In this document: positions 14,198 through 20,462 of the stretch, piece after piece
Layout: the number at the start of each line of letters is the position of its first letter
How positions within the stretch are numbered: the first letter of the stretch is position 1
Assembly: GCA_902784305.1 (NCBI GenBank)
Contig: CACZUK010000006.1
Coordinates: 1-34,884, forward strand
Origin: Oscillospiraceae bacterium
GTDB taxonomy: Bacteria; Bacillota; Clostridia; Oscillospirales; Oscillospiraceae
DNA: 34,884 nt
Direction of reading: 5' to 3'
Made by a program: the position numbers and the translations under genes
Notes under the pieces: generated by a model
Databases searched by the model: none
What the model was told of the DNA's origin: nothing
What the model saw: the letters and a program-made list of their open reading frames with translations, nothing else

Positions 14198-14590
14198 ATG
14201 AACAAAGAAACGATGAAGAACACCGCCGTGCAGAGTGCTGGTCAGCTGACAAGCGAAGATCTGCGCGAGCTTGCGGCCAAGGCCGGGAAGGACGTCACCG
14301 GTGCGCTGATCATTGCGTTCAACAAGGGCGTTGCCCGTGGCATGAAGGCATCGGACCAGAAGGTCATCGACGTGAGCGACCTGTCTTTGACCTACTCTAA
14401 AGTGGATGACTCGCTCATCCTGGTCGGAGATCTGATCACCGAATTCTTCGACCAGTGCGATACCGAGACCAAGGACGGGAGAGCCAGCATTTTGTATAGG
14501 TTTGCGAGAGCAAGAGCTTGGGCTACGTCCGTCGGACACCAGCTCGGCTCAGTCAAGAAAATGCTCGATGAGATGGGCACCAGCAGATGA
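14198..14590 (+). CDS. Phage protein, unknown, next to the P22-type coat gene
   Basis: 130 residues from the ATG at 14198 with AGGAGGG upstream. It is helical, with LTSEDLRELAAKAGKDVTGA near the start and a basic C-terminal part (YRFARARAWATSVGHQLGSVK). No family recognised. It ends 11 bases before the out-of-place P22-like coat gene, and the two may form one cassette. I see no scaffold-like features strong enough to call it a scaffold. Confidence 0.6.
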   Translation: MNKETMKNTAVQSAGQLTSEDLRELAAKAGKDVTGALIIAFNKGVARGMKASDQKVIDVSDLSLTYSKVDDSLILVGDLITEFFDQCDTETKDGRASILYRFARARAWATSVGHQLGSVKKMLDEMGTSR

Positions 14591-14601
14591 AGGAGGATAC
14601 T

Positions 14602-15453
14602 ATGGCTTTTGTTGGTTTTATTCCCGAGGCGTGGAGCGCCCGACTTCTGGAGCATCTGGACAAGCTCCACGTGTACGCCGGCCTGATGAACCGGGACTAT
14701 GAGGGGAACATCCGGGCCTTTGGCGACACGGTACACATCAACCAGCTGGGCGCCATCACCATCCGGGACTCCGACGGCAGTGACATTGTGGAGCCCGAGG
14801 AGCTGGACGGCGAGCAGCAGAATCTGGTCATTGACCAGGCCAAGTACTTCAATTTCCAGGTGAAGGACATCGACAACGCCCAGAGCAATCCCAAGCTAGT
14901 AGATGCTGCCATGCAGCGGGTCAGCTATGCCCTCAACTATGAGGTTGATCGATATCTGGGCGACCTGCTGGCAGCCAGCTGCGCCCCCGGGAATGTGCTT
15001 TACGACGAAGACCACGCCGTGACACCCACTGCCAGCACCGCCTACGACTATCTGGTGGATCTGAGCACAGTGCTCAGTGAGAACAACGTGCCCATGCTGG
15101 GGCGCTGGGCGGTGGTGCCCCCCTGGTATCACGCTCTGCTGCTGAAGGACGAGCGCTTTGTGGGCAACGGCACCGGCTACAATCAGGCGGTGCTCCAGGG
15201 CGGTGTGGTAGGCGAGGCCGCAGGCTTCCAGATTCATCTGAGCAACAACGTACCCAATACCAACTTTCATCACTACAAGGTGTTGGCGGGTACCAATGCG
15301 GCCGGAGCCTTTGCCGATCAATTAGTCGAGATGGAGGCATACCGGCTGGAGAAGAATTTCTCCGATGCGGTGAAGGGGCTGTATGTGTTTGGGGCAAAGG
15401 TGGTTCAGCCCACTGCTCTTGCCATGATGGTCGTATCGGAACACTGGTGCTAG
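14602..15453 (+). CDS. P22-type phage coat protein, located in the early region
   Basis: 283 residues from the ATG at 14602; an ATG at 14587 overlaps the AAGGAGG ribosome binding site and is rejected. The sequence follows the Firmicutes branch of the P22 coat family: FIPEAWSARLLEHLDKLHVY at the start, RDYEGNIRAFGDTVHINQLG, IDQAKYFNFQVKDIDNAQ, and WYHALLLKDERF in the middle. It looks full length with no frame damage. P22 coat proteins have the HK97 fold and build capsid shells. A separate complete head module with its own major capsid protein lies 10 kb downstream. This copy has no portal, protease or scaffold beside it, and sits between RusA and small accessory genes. It may be a moron, a satellite-related capsid gene or a relic of module exchange. 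Confidence 0.8.
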   Translation: MAFVGFIPEAWSARLLEHLDKLHVYAGLMNRDYEGNIRAFGDTVHINQLGAITIRDSDGSDIVEPEELDGEQQNLVIDQAKYFNFQVKDIDNAQSNPKLVDAAMQRVSYALNYEVDRYLGDLLAASCAPGNVLYDEDHAVTPTASTAYDYLVDLSTVLSENNVPMLGRWAVVPPWYHALLLKDERFVGNGTGYNQAVLQGGVVGEAAGFQIHLSNNVPNTNFHHYKVLAGTNAAGAFADQLVEMEAYRLEKNFSDAVKGLYVFGAKVVQPTALAMMVVSEHWC

Positions 15454-15465
15454 ATTTACATAACC

Positions 15466-15494
15466 GGTCCCGTCTTCTATCTGGAGGCGGGACC
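15466..15494 (+). other. Hairpin between coat gene and next gene
   Basis: GGTCCCG (15466-15472) and CGGGACC (15488-15494) form a perfect 7-bp stem directly before the AAGGAGGGG ribosome binding site of the next gene. There is no T run; it may protect an RNA end or mark a cassette border. Confidence 0.5.
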
Positions 15495-15508
15495 AAGGAG
15501 GGGATATT

Positions 15509-15700
15509 ATGAGGAACGACTACATGACGCAAGAGGTCGCCCGAGTACTCAGGAAGTTCTTTGGGCCGCCACCTGAAAAACTGTGCCGGCAGACCTGCCC
15601 CCAGTGCGGCTGGGGCAGAGTGTTGGACTGGATCGGAGTCCCGTGGAAGGATTTGCCGGACGGAAATTTTGAAGGGCAGTGTAGTTTGTGGGGTGTGTGA
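15509..15700 (+). CDS. Small Cys-rich phage protein
   Basis: 63 residues from the ATG at 15509, with AAGGAGGGG upstream. It contains CRQTCPQCGWG (a possible zinc knuckle) and many aromatic residues. The start is well supported by the ribosome binding site. No function recognised. Confidence 0.6.
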   Translation: MRNDYMTQEVARVLRKFFGPPPEKLCRQTCPQCGWGRVLDWIGVPWKDLPDGNFEGQCSLWGV

Positions 15701-15702
15701 AT

Positions 15703-16020
15703 ATGAGTGTGTTAATTCGTGGCATAAAGATGCCGTCAAAGTGTTTGGATTGTAAACTTGCAAGACTGTGGGGAGATTGCTTGCAATGCACGGCTCTTGA
15801 AGGTTTTGTTTCTACACATGATTATTACAAAAGAATGGAAAACTGCCCACTGGTGGAAGTAAAAACACCTCATGGGCGGTTGGTGGATGCTGATTTAGCA
15901 ATGGTGAAGCTGGCAACGGACAAAAAAGGGGCATACACAAAGCATGATGTATGGTTGAAATTTAGCACATACGGAGCTCCGACAGTGCTGGAAGCGGAAG
16001 GAGAGGAAGACAATGGATAG
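15703..16020 (+). CDS. Conserved Clostridia phage protein (Cys-rich, 'SVLIRGIKMPSKC' type)
   Basis: 105 residues from the ATG at 15703. The N-terminus MSVLIRGIKMPSKCLDCKLA, followed by CLQC and NCPLVEV...HGRLVDADLAM, matches a widespread phage protein of unknown role. It usually lies just upstream of YopX-family genes, as here. Four Cys suggest a small metal-binding unit. The DNA is visibly more AT-rich than its neighbours, so it may be a recent arrival. It overlaps the YopX-like gene by 8 bases. Confidence 0.7.
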   Translation: MSVLIRGIKMPSKCLDCKLARLWGDCLQCTALEGFVSTHDYYKRMENCPLVEVKTPHGRLVDADLAMVKLATDKKGAYTKHDVWLKFSTYGAPTVLEAEGEEDNG

Positions 16021-16405
16021 AGAAATCTTATTTCGAGGCAAGCGTACAGACAATGGTAAATGGGTTGAGGGCTTTTGGGCTATCCTGCCGACTGACAGTG
16101 GGGAGCCCGAGTACACAATCATCGAGCCTGTTGACGATGATATCTGCCTTTGGCATCGACCTCCAGTCGATCCTGCTACCGTTGGCCAGTACACCGGCCT
16201 CAAAAACCGCAACGGAAAGCGGATTTTTGAAGGGGACATAATCAAGGCAAGGCAGGCATTCTGCGGCGAGCTGCTTTGTCGTGGGGTCGTTGAGTACCGG
16301 AATCTGCGGTGGGAGGTTCCGGAGGATGATTTCGTCGTGGAGGAATCATCGTTGATTGAGTACGAGGTCATCGGCAACATCTACGACAACCCGGAGCTGT
16401 GTTGA
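16013..16405 (+). CDS. YopX family protein
   Basis: 130 residues from the ATG at 16013, with GGAGAGGAAG upstream. It has the family hallmarks: an N-terminal REILFRGKRTDNGKWVEGF, the central QYTGLKNRNGKRIFEGDII and the C-terminal YEVIGNIYDNPEL. YopX proteins (named from Bacillus phage SPbeta) are common in phages of Firmicutes and have no established molecular role. Length is standard. Confidence 0.88.
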   Translation: MDREILFRGKRTDNGKWVEGFWAILPTDSGEPEYTIIEPVDDDICLWHRPPVDPATVGQYTGLKNRNGKRIFEGDIIKARQAFCGELLCRGVVEYRNLRWEVPEDDFVVEESSLIEYEVIGNIYDNPELC

Positions 16406-16438
16406 ACCACGAGGGAACAGCGAGAAACGGAGGGTAAT

Positions 16439-16771
16439 ATGGCAAAAGGAAGGAATCCAAGAAGCACCAGCAGCAAGCCGACTGTGAAGGCATTGGATGA
16501 GGGACAGCTGGACCTCATGTGGCAATTCCTTCAGATGGGGCACCAGAAATCTGATATCCCGGCTCTGAAAGAACACCTGGACCAGCTGCGGCAGGCCATG
16601 ATACAGAAGACCGCAGGGCAGAGGCGGGACGATCACAAAAGCTACGTGCCATTTGAGGATGTGGGAACCATCGTCAACTGTATCGTAATTGAGACCATGT
16701 GCCTGTACCTGAGCGGCGATCTGGACAAGCTGGGAACGCTGCTGGCCAATGAGAAAAGCGAGAGGAGGTGA
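16439..16771 (+). CDS. Phage protein, unknown
   Basis: 110 residues from the ATG at 16439 with GGAGG upstream. A basic N-terminus (AKGRNPRSTSSKPTVK) precedes a helical body (LDLMWQFLQMGHQKSDIPAL, later IVNCIVIETMCLYLSGDLDKL). Its stop overlaps the GTG at 16768 and supplies the ribosome binding site for the next gene. No family recognised. Confidence 0.65.
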   Translation: MAKGRNPRSTSSKPTVKALDEGQLDLMWQFLQMGHQKSDIPALKEHLDQLRQAMIQKTAGQRRDDHKSYVPFEDVGTIVNCIVIETMCLYLSGDLDKLGTLLANEKSERR

Positions 16772-16776
16772 AAACT

Positions 16777-17070
16777 GTGGCAGAGATTTGTAGGACTATT
16801 ACTGTGTGTCCTGAGCGCCGGCAGTGTTATGCAAGCGGGCGGAAAGCTATGTTTCACCGCTGGGTCAATGTAGCATACCCGGTAGGGGAGTCTTTGGGCA
16901 TCAGCGGTCCGCCGGCTGGGCAAATGGAGTATACCATGGCGCTCGTGGAACTGGAGGACGGTAGAGTCACCAGGGTGGACCCCAAGAATATCCGGTTTCT
17001 CGATAGCGCTGAATGGTTTGAGGAGAGAGGCTGGCCCGATGAGACCGAGGAACACAAGGAGGAGGAGTGA
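16777..17070 (+). CDS. Phage protein with SH3-like beta-rich segment, unknown
   Basis: 97 residues from the GTG at 16777, eight bases after GAGGAGG. The alternative GTG at 16768 overlaps that ribosome binding site. The central part (EYTMALVELEDGRVTRVDPKNIRFLD) looks like a small beta barrel, and the tail is strongly acidic (DETEEHKEEE). Frequent in Clostridia phages without known function. Confidence 0.6.
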   Translation: MAEICRTITVCPERRQCYASGRKAMFHRWVNVAYPVGESLGISGPPAGQMEYTMALVELEDGRVTRVDPKNIRFLDSAEWFEERGWPDETEEHKEEE

Positions 17071-17073
17071 ACG

Positions 17074-17601
17074 ATGGAACGATTGACTGGACGCAACAGT
17101 GATGGCAGCGTATATGTAAATGGCTGCGGTGGAACCCATATCATTATGCTACCAGGAGCGATGATGCCCCAACATCCGACAGTGGAGGAGCGCCTTGCCG
17201 CCTACGAGGACACGGGGCTGACGCCTGAGGAGGCAAAATACTTCGGCCGCCTGATTCGTGGCGAGCGGATGGTGACTGAAGAGGATTTGGTGGAATCAGG
17301 CGTAAGCCAGGAAGAAATCCAGAGGATGAAGGACGTTATCACCGCCGAAGCGGAGGGGCGTCTGCTGGTGCTGCCCTGTAAGATTGGAGATACGGTGTAT
17401 TGGCTGCGAGGGACAGCGATTCTCCCGGTGTACATCGAGTGGTTTGAAACAAATGTTGACGGCTGGTGTGCTTGTGGGAAGTACCCGCCGATGGCAGCAC
17501 CCACCTTCAAATTTGACGATTTCGGCAAGATTGTGTTCCTCACCCGCGAGGAGGCCGAGGCAGCCTTGAACAGCGAGGGAACCACGAGGAATGGAGGGTA
17601 A
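17074..17601 (+). CDS. Conserved phage protein with tripartite domain layout, unknown
   Basis: 175 residues from the ATG at 17074 (AAGGAGGAG upstream). It contains the frequently seen phage segments RLAAYEDTGLTPEEAK, EGRLLVLPCKIGDTVYWL and IVFLTREEAEAAL. Proteins of this layout are widespread in Firmicutes phages and often listed as hypothetical. The GDTVYWL part is a small beta-barrel-like unit. The function is not known. Confidence 0.7.
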   Translation: MERLTGRNSDGSVYVNGCGGTHIIMLPGAMMPQHPTVEERLAAYEDTGLTPEEAKYFGRLIRGERMVTEEDLVESGVSQEEIQRMKDVITAEAEGRLLVLPCKIGDTVYWLRGTAILPVYIEWFETNVDGWCACGKYPPMAAPTFKFDDFGKIVFLTREEAEAALNSEGTTRNGG

Positions 17602-17607
17602 ACAGCT

Positions 17608-17766
17608 TTGAAACCGAAACCCAAAGAACGGGAGATTTTGGACATCTGCGCGGCGTACTTCGGGGAGCTCCTCGACAAGCAGCTGGCAGAAAGCAACGCC
17701 GGAAAGGAGGCAACAACCGATGACCAAAGCGCAGCTTCAGGCCGAAGTCTCAGCCCTTCGCGCTGA
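17608..17766 (+). CDS. Short overlapping ORF, unknown
   Basis: 52 residues from a TTG at 17608, nine bases after GGAGGG. It begins LKPKPKEREILDICAAYFGE and overlaps the coiled-coil gene by 47 bases. The ribosome binding site and helical start favour translation. The last 15 residues lie over the next gene and look unconstrained. Moderate to low confidence. Confidence 0.4.
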   Translation: MKPKPKEREILDICAAYFGELLDKQLAESNAGKEATTDDQSAASGRSLSPSR

Positions 17767-17983
17767 GCTGGCCGCCCTCAAGCGTGAGACTGAGGGGCGC
17801 CGGGGCGAACGCCGGCTGCTGCGGGAGCAGATTGCCGGTCTGCGGAAGGAAGCCGACGCACTGAGGCAGGAGGCGGACCGGCTCCGCTCCCAGTTGGCGG
17901 AGAAGTCCGCGGCGGTGGACCGCCTGAACCACCGCATCGAGTACATCCAGGCAAACACACGGGAAAGGAGCCGTATATGGTAA
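17720..17983 (+). CDS. Coiled-coil phage protein
   Basis: 87 residues from the ATG at 17720 with AAAGGAGG upstream. Nearly the whole protein is a heptad-patterned, Arg/Glu/Leu-rich coiled coil (for example LRAELAALKRETEGRRGERR). Repeats of this kind have biased base composition, so antisense frames are also open; the forward reading has the ribosome binding site. It could be a small spanin-like or regulatory coil. Its stop overlaps the next start. Confidence 0.6.
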   Translation: MTKAQLQAEVSALRAELAALKRETEGRRGERRLLREQIAGLRKEADALRQEADRLRSQLAEKSAAVDRLNHRIEYIQANTRERSRIW

Positions 17984-18105
17984 AGCAACTGATTCTCCCG
18001 CTGCTGGCCTCTTTTGCGGGGCTGCTGACAGGGGCAGCAATCTTCTTTGTATGCGCTATGGTAGCGCTGGTATGTGTGGCGGAGGAGGTGTTCCGGGATG
18101 AGTAA
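17977..18105 (+). CDS. 42-residue membrane protein
   Basis: ATG at 17977, overlapping the previous stop, with AAAGGAG upstream. Two hydrophobic stretches in one long segment (QLILPLLASFAGLLTGAAIF and FVCAMVALVCVAEEV) and an acidic tail, FRDE. Probably inner-membrane. No family recognised. Its stop overlaps the start of the regulator gene at 18098. Confidence 0.55.
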   Translation: MVKQLILPLLASFAGLLTGAAIFFVCAMVALVCVAEEVFRDE

Positions 18106-18520
18106 ACCCCGCGCGAAGTGGTGGGGCTACGTCCGTCAGGTGCTCTACGCCTACCCGAGGATGTGCGATGAGCTGTCCCAGCGCCGCGCGGACGCGGTGC
18201 GTCTCACGCCATCCTACGGACAGCAGGGCGGCGGCAGCCCCGGCAGCCACGGCAGCCACGGCAGCCCCGTGGAACGGGCCGCGCTGGTCACCCTCCCGCC
18301 CACGGAGCAGCGGGAGCTGGACGCAGTGGAGGCGGCCATCCAAGTCAACCGGGCCATGAAAGACGGGGCGCTGCGGCTGGAGCTGATTCGGCTGGTGTTC
18401 TGGAAGCGGGATCACACGCTGGCGGGCGCGGCGCTGAAACTGCACATCAGCTACAGCACGGCCCGGCGGCGGCAGAATGAGTTTATCCGAGAGGTGGGGA
18501 GGAACATGGGTCTTACATAA
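18098..18520 (+). CDS. Late transcription regulator, ArpU/RinA-like (paralogue 1)
   Basis: 140 residues from the ATG at 18098 with GGAGGAGG upstream. The C-terminal half (VERAALVTLPPTEQRELDAVEAAI, then LRLELIRLVFWKRDHTLAGA and ALKLHISYSTARRRQNEFIREV) resembles sigma-70 region-4-like HTH regulators. Phages of Gram-positive bacteria use these to activate the late operon. A Gly/Ser/His spacer lies near residues 45-58. A second, clearly related gene lies at 18765-19160. Position just before the terminase genes fits a late activator. Confidence 0.78.
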   Translation: MSKPRAKWWGYVRQVLYAYPRMCDELSQRRADAVRLTPSYGQQGGGSPGSHGSHGSPVERAALVTLPPTEQRELDAVEAAIQVNRAMKDGALRLELIRLVFWKRDHTLAGAALKLHISYSTARRRQNEFIREVGRNMGLT

Positions 18521-18549
18521 AAGTTGGCCCCCACGCCATTTCCAACGCC

Positions 18550-18768
18550 GTGGACAAGGCCAACGCCCCCGGACGGACAAAGACCTTCGAGACGCTGGCC
18601 TCGAAGTACACCGATGCAGAGCGAAACGCTCTGGCTGACCTGCTGGGGGAGCTGGTGTGGCTGATGGCTGCCATTTGTGTGGCAGTTCTGGCGCTGATTC
18701 TGTGCGTGGTGTTGTTCTTCGGCGTGAAGGGCCTTGCCCAGGCTGTGAAGGAGGCGTGGCGGGAATGA
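18550..18768 (+). CDS. Small membrane protein between the two late regulators
   Basis: 72 residues from the GTG at 18550; no strong ribosome binding site is visible, and the frame is open upstream to inside the previous gene. It has a single hydrophobic segment of about 25 residues (VWLMAAICVAVLALILCVVL) and a basic, amphipathic C-terminus. It overlaps the second regulator's start as ATGA. Function unknown; a regulatory membrane partner or holin-like role cannot be judged. Confidence 0.5.
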   Translation: MDKANAPGRTKTFETLASKYTDAERNALADLLGELVWLMAAICVAVLALILCVVLFFGVKGLAQAVKEAWRE

Positions 18769-19160
18769 GCAGACAGCCCTATGACGGCTACGTTCTCAAC
18801 GTGGTGCGCCTGTACCCCAGGCTGGTGGAGCAGCTGGAGGAGAAGCGCGCGGCGGCCATGTCTCTGACTGCTGCCGGCGGCGCGGGAGGCGCATCGCTGC
18901 CCGGAAAGCCCACGGAGCGGGCGGCTCTGGTGACGCTAGGGGAGCAGGAGCAGCGCTGGCTGGAGGCGGTTGCCGGAGCGATCCGGGACACAAAGGCCCT
19001 GAGCGATGGCGCCGAGCGGCTGCGGCTCATTGACCTGCTGTTCTGGCGGCGCACCCACACCATGCAGGGCGCTGCCCTCAAGCTGCACATCAGCTACCGG
19101 ACGGCCCGGCGCAGACGGTGGGATTTTCTTCGGCTGGTGGAAGAAAAACTGAATTTATGA
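18765..19160 (+). CDS. Late transcription regulator, ArpU/RinA-like (paralogue 2)
   Basis: 131 residues from the ATG at 18765, coupled to the preceding stop. It shares with 18098-18520 the layout YPRxxxxLxxxRAxAxxLT, ERAALVTL, FWxRxHTxxGAALKLHISY and TARRRxxxF. The two are paralogues, with the sigma-region-4-like C-terminus best conserved. This copy ends 11 bases before a promoter-like sequence that could be its target, followed by the structured segment and late operon. One copy may activate and the other modulate. Confidence 0.78.
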   Translation: MSRQPYDGYVLNVVRLYPRLVEQLEEKRAAAMSLTAAGGAGGASLPGKPTERAALVTLGEQEQRWLEAVAGAIRDTKALSDGAERLRLIDLLFWRRTHTMQGAALKLHISYRTARRRRWDFLRLVEEKLNL

Positions 19161-19169
19161 AAAGTGGGC

Positions 19170-19197
19170 TTAAAACACGTTTTATCTGTGTTATAGT
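19170..19197 (+). promoter_or_regulatory. Candidate late promoter (extended -10)
   Basis: TTAAAA (19170-19175), 16-bp spacer, then TATAGT (19192-19197) preceded by TGT, an extended -10. The stretch GTGTTATAGTG is shared with the repressor promoter on the other strand near 4428-4438. A weak -35 would fit dependence on the upstream activators. Confidence 0.45.
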
Positions 19198-19204
19198 GGC
19201 AGCG

Positions 19205-19500
19205 TGGACGAGCTGAGAATCGTCATGTTGGAACTCCTGTATATGCCCCGGGCGTAAAATGGGGCACCGCCGGTATCGCCAGGCTGGCGGCTCCAGTGCA
19301 ATTCTGGTTGCCCTTCGATTCGCCGGAGAAGGTCGGAGCAGTTCAGGATCTTACTGCTCCATCAGGTTCGACTCCTGATTCCGGAAGGACTGTGTACACG
19401 TTGTCCGAGGTACCGTCAGGCCTTAATTGCTGACGTGAGCACCGCTAACGGGAAGATGGGGCACAGGCGTGGACAGCGAGCCTGTGCCCCATTGACTGTT
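19205..19500 (+). ncRNA. Candidate structured noncoding RNA upstream of the late genes
   Basis: Nearly 400 bases without a coding frame hold a dense series of exact stems. These are TGCCCC/GGGGCA (19244-19266), CGCCAG/CTGGCG around 19278-19290, GGAGCAG/CTGCTCC (19335-19360), ATCAGG/CCTGAT with a T-loop (19361-19379), CGTCAG/CTGACG (19414-19435) and a 13-bp stem (19456-19492). A promoter-like element lies just upstream. It could be a phage RNA, or DNA structure for packaging near the terminase genes. I do not recognise an Rfam class with confidence. Confidence 0.4.
19323..19385 (+). other. T-arm-like element inside the structured segment
   Basis: A perfect 6-bp stem ATCAGG/CCTGAT closes a TTCGACT loop (19361-19379), which fits the tRNA T-loop consensus TTCRANY. 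An acceptor-like pairing CCGGA (19323-19327) with TCCGG (19380-19384) encloses it together with the GGAGCAG/CTGCTCC hairpin. There is no room for separate D and anticodon arms and no CCA, so this is not a normal tRNA. Confidence 0.4.
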
Positions 19501-19509
19501 GTATTTTAC
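19456..19509 (+). terminator. Very stable hairpin, possible terminator of the RNA
   Basis: ATGGGGCACAGGC (19456-19468) and GCCTGTGCCCCAT (19480-19492) form a perfect 13-bp stem, followed by a loosely T-rich TGTTGTATTTTA. The 9-mer ATGGGGCAC also occurs at 19259-19267, so the 3' arm could pair with either copy. Confidence 0.45.
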
Positions 19510-19559
19510 AGCATCGCTTCGGCGGTGCTTTTATAATATCCTGCAAAGGAGTGTCGATG

Positions 19560-19915
19560 ATGGACTGGATACCAATTAAGGAAAAGGAGCCGCCTATCAT
19601 CGTGCGTACTATAGGGCCAACAAAGAGCGGTTTGCCGCACAGCAGCGAGTCCGACGTGAATCACGGGGAGAGGAGATTCGTGCTTATCAAAGAGCATATT
19701 GGGAAGAACACGGGGCTGAGATAAATGCTCGGCTTCGGGCGCGGTACTGGGAAGACCCGGAAAAATACCGAGCTCGCCAGCGTGCATACAATGAAGCCCA
19801 CAGAGATGAGATCAACGCCCGGCGCCGGGAACGCTATGCGGCCCGTAAGGAAGAGATTAATGCCCGGCGCCGGCTCAAGAAATTACAGAAGGAACAGGAA
19901 ACATCATCCACCTAA
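19560..19915 (+). pseudogene. Basic repeat protein with a frame break near its start
   Basis: An ATG at 19560 with a good AAAGGAG site opens frame 1, MDWIPIKEKEPP and so on, which stops at 19724. The frame with protein-like character is another one, open from 19580 to 19915. It encodes AYHRAYYRANKERFAAQQR, AYQRAYWEEHGAEINARLRAR, AYNEAHRDEINARRRERY and so on. That is an Arg/Ala/Tyr-rich repeating protein of a kind often found just upstream of phage terminase genes. It has no ATG, GTG or TTG start. A one-base frameshift near 19577-19600 (mutation, sequencing error or programmed -1 shift) would join the good start to the good body. The WIPIKEKEPP start also recalls DUF551-like phage proteins, so a fusion scar is possible. 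Confidence 0.55.
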
Positions 19916-19929
19916 GCGGTGGATTTTTT
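19906..19929 (+). terminator. Terminator between the basic repeat gene and terS
   Basis: ATCCACC (19906-19912) and GGTGGAT (19918-19924) form a 7-bp stem with a 5-nt loop, followed by T residues at 19924-19929. It overlaps the stop codon of the preceding frame and lies only 27 bases before the terminase small subunit start. Confidence 0.75.
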
Positions 19930-19955
19930 CATAGGCGAGCGGAGGTGAGCGTCTT

Positions 19956-20462
19956 GTGGCAAAAATCAATCAATGGCTGGAGCCGGACGGCCTCACCCTG
20001 CTGGAGGGCTGGGCCAGAGACGGGCTGACCGATGAACAGATTGCCAGCAACATGGGAATCAATGTTGCAACCTTATATCGCTGGAAAAAGAAAGAATGCA
20101 AGATTTGCGAGGCCCTAAAAAAGGGCAAGGAAGTGGTGGACATCCAGGTGGAGAATGCCCTGCTCAAGCGGGCGCTGGGCTATGACTACCAGGAGCAGAA
20201 GGTGGAGGTCAGCGAAAAGGACGGACGGAAGGTCATCCAGACCATGAAGCACGTTCCTCCGGACACCACGGCGCAAATCTTCTGGTTGAAGAACCGCCGC
20301 CCGGAGAAGTGGCGGGATAAGCCCTTTGTGGACAATCAGGCCGATTTGGAGCGAGAGAACAATCTGCTGGAGCAGATTGGACAGGTGCAGGAGGAAGTCA
20401 ATGCAATACCAGAGCTTGAGCCCCCGGCAGAATCTGGCCATGACGTGGTGGAGACAGGCTGA
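19956..20462 (+). CDS. terS: Terminase small subunit
   Basis: 168 residues from the GTG at 19956, with GGAGGTGAG upstream. An N-terminal HTH (LTDEQIASNMGINVATLYRWKKK), then an oligomerisation region, and the typical PPDTTAQIFWLKNRRPEKWRDK segment near residue 110. The acidic C-terminus would contact the large subunit. It recognises the packaging site on phage DNA, which is likely close by, possibly in the structured segment upstream. It overlaps the large subunit gene by 62 bases. Confidence 0.92.
   Translation: MAKINQWLEPDGLTLLEGWARDGLTDEQIASNMGINVATLYRWKKKECKICEALKKGKEVVDIQVENALLKRALGYDYQEQKVEVSEKDGRKVIQTMKHVPPDTTAQIFWLKNRRPEKWRDKPFVDNQADLERENNLLEQIGQVQEEVNAIPELEPPAESGHDVVETG

Noticed and set aside
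19323..19385. Normal tRNA gene
   Set aside because: Only one hairpin fits between the acceptor-like strand and the T-arm, so D and anticodon arms cannot both exist, and CCA is absent.
19506..19787. 93-codon minus-strand frame before terS
   Set aside because: Lies opposite the basic repeat protein and structured segment. No convincing start and no recognisable features.
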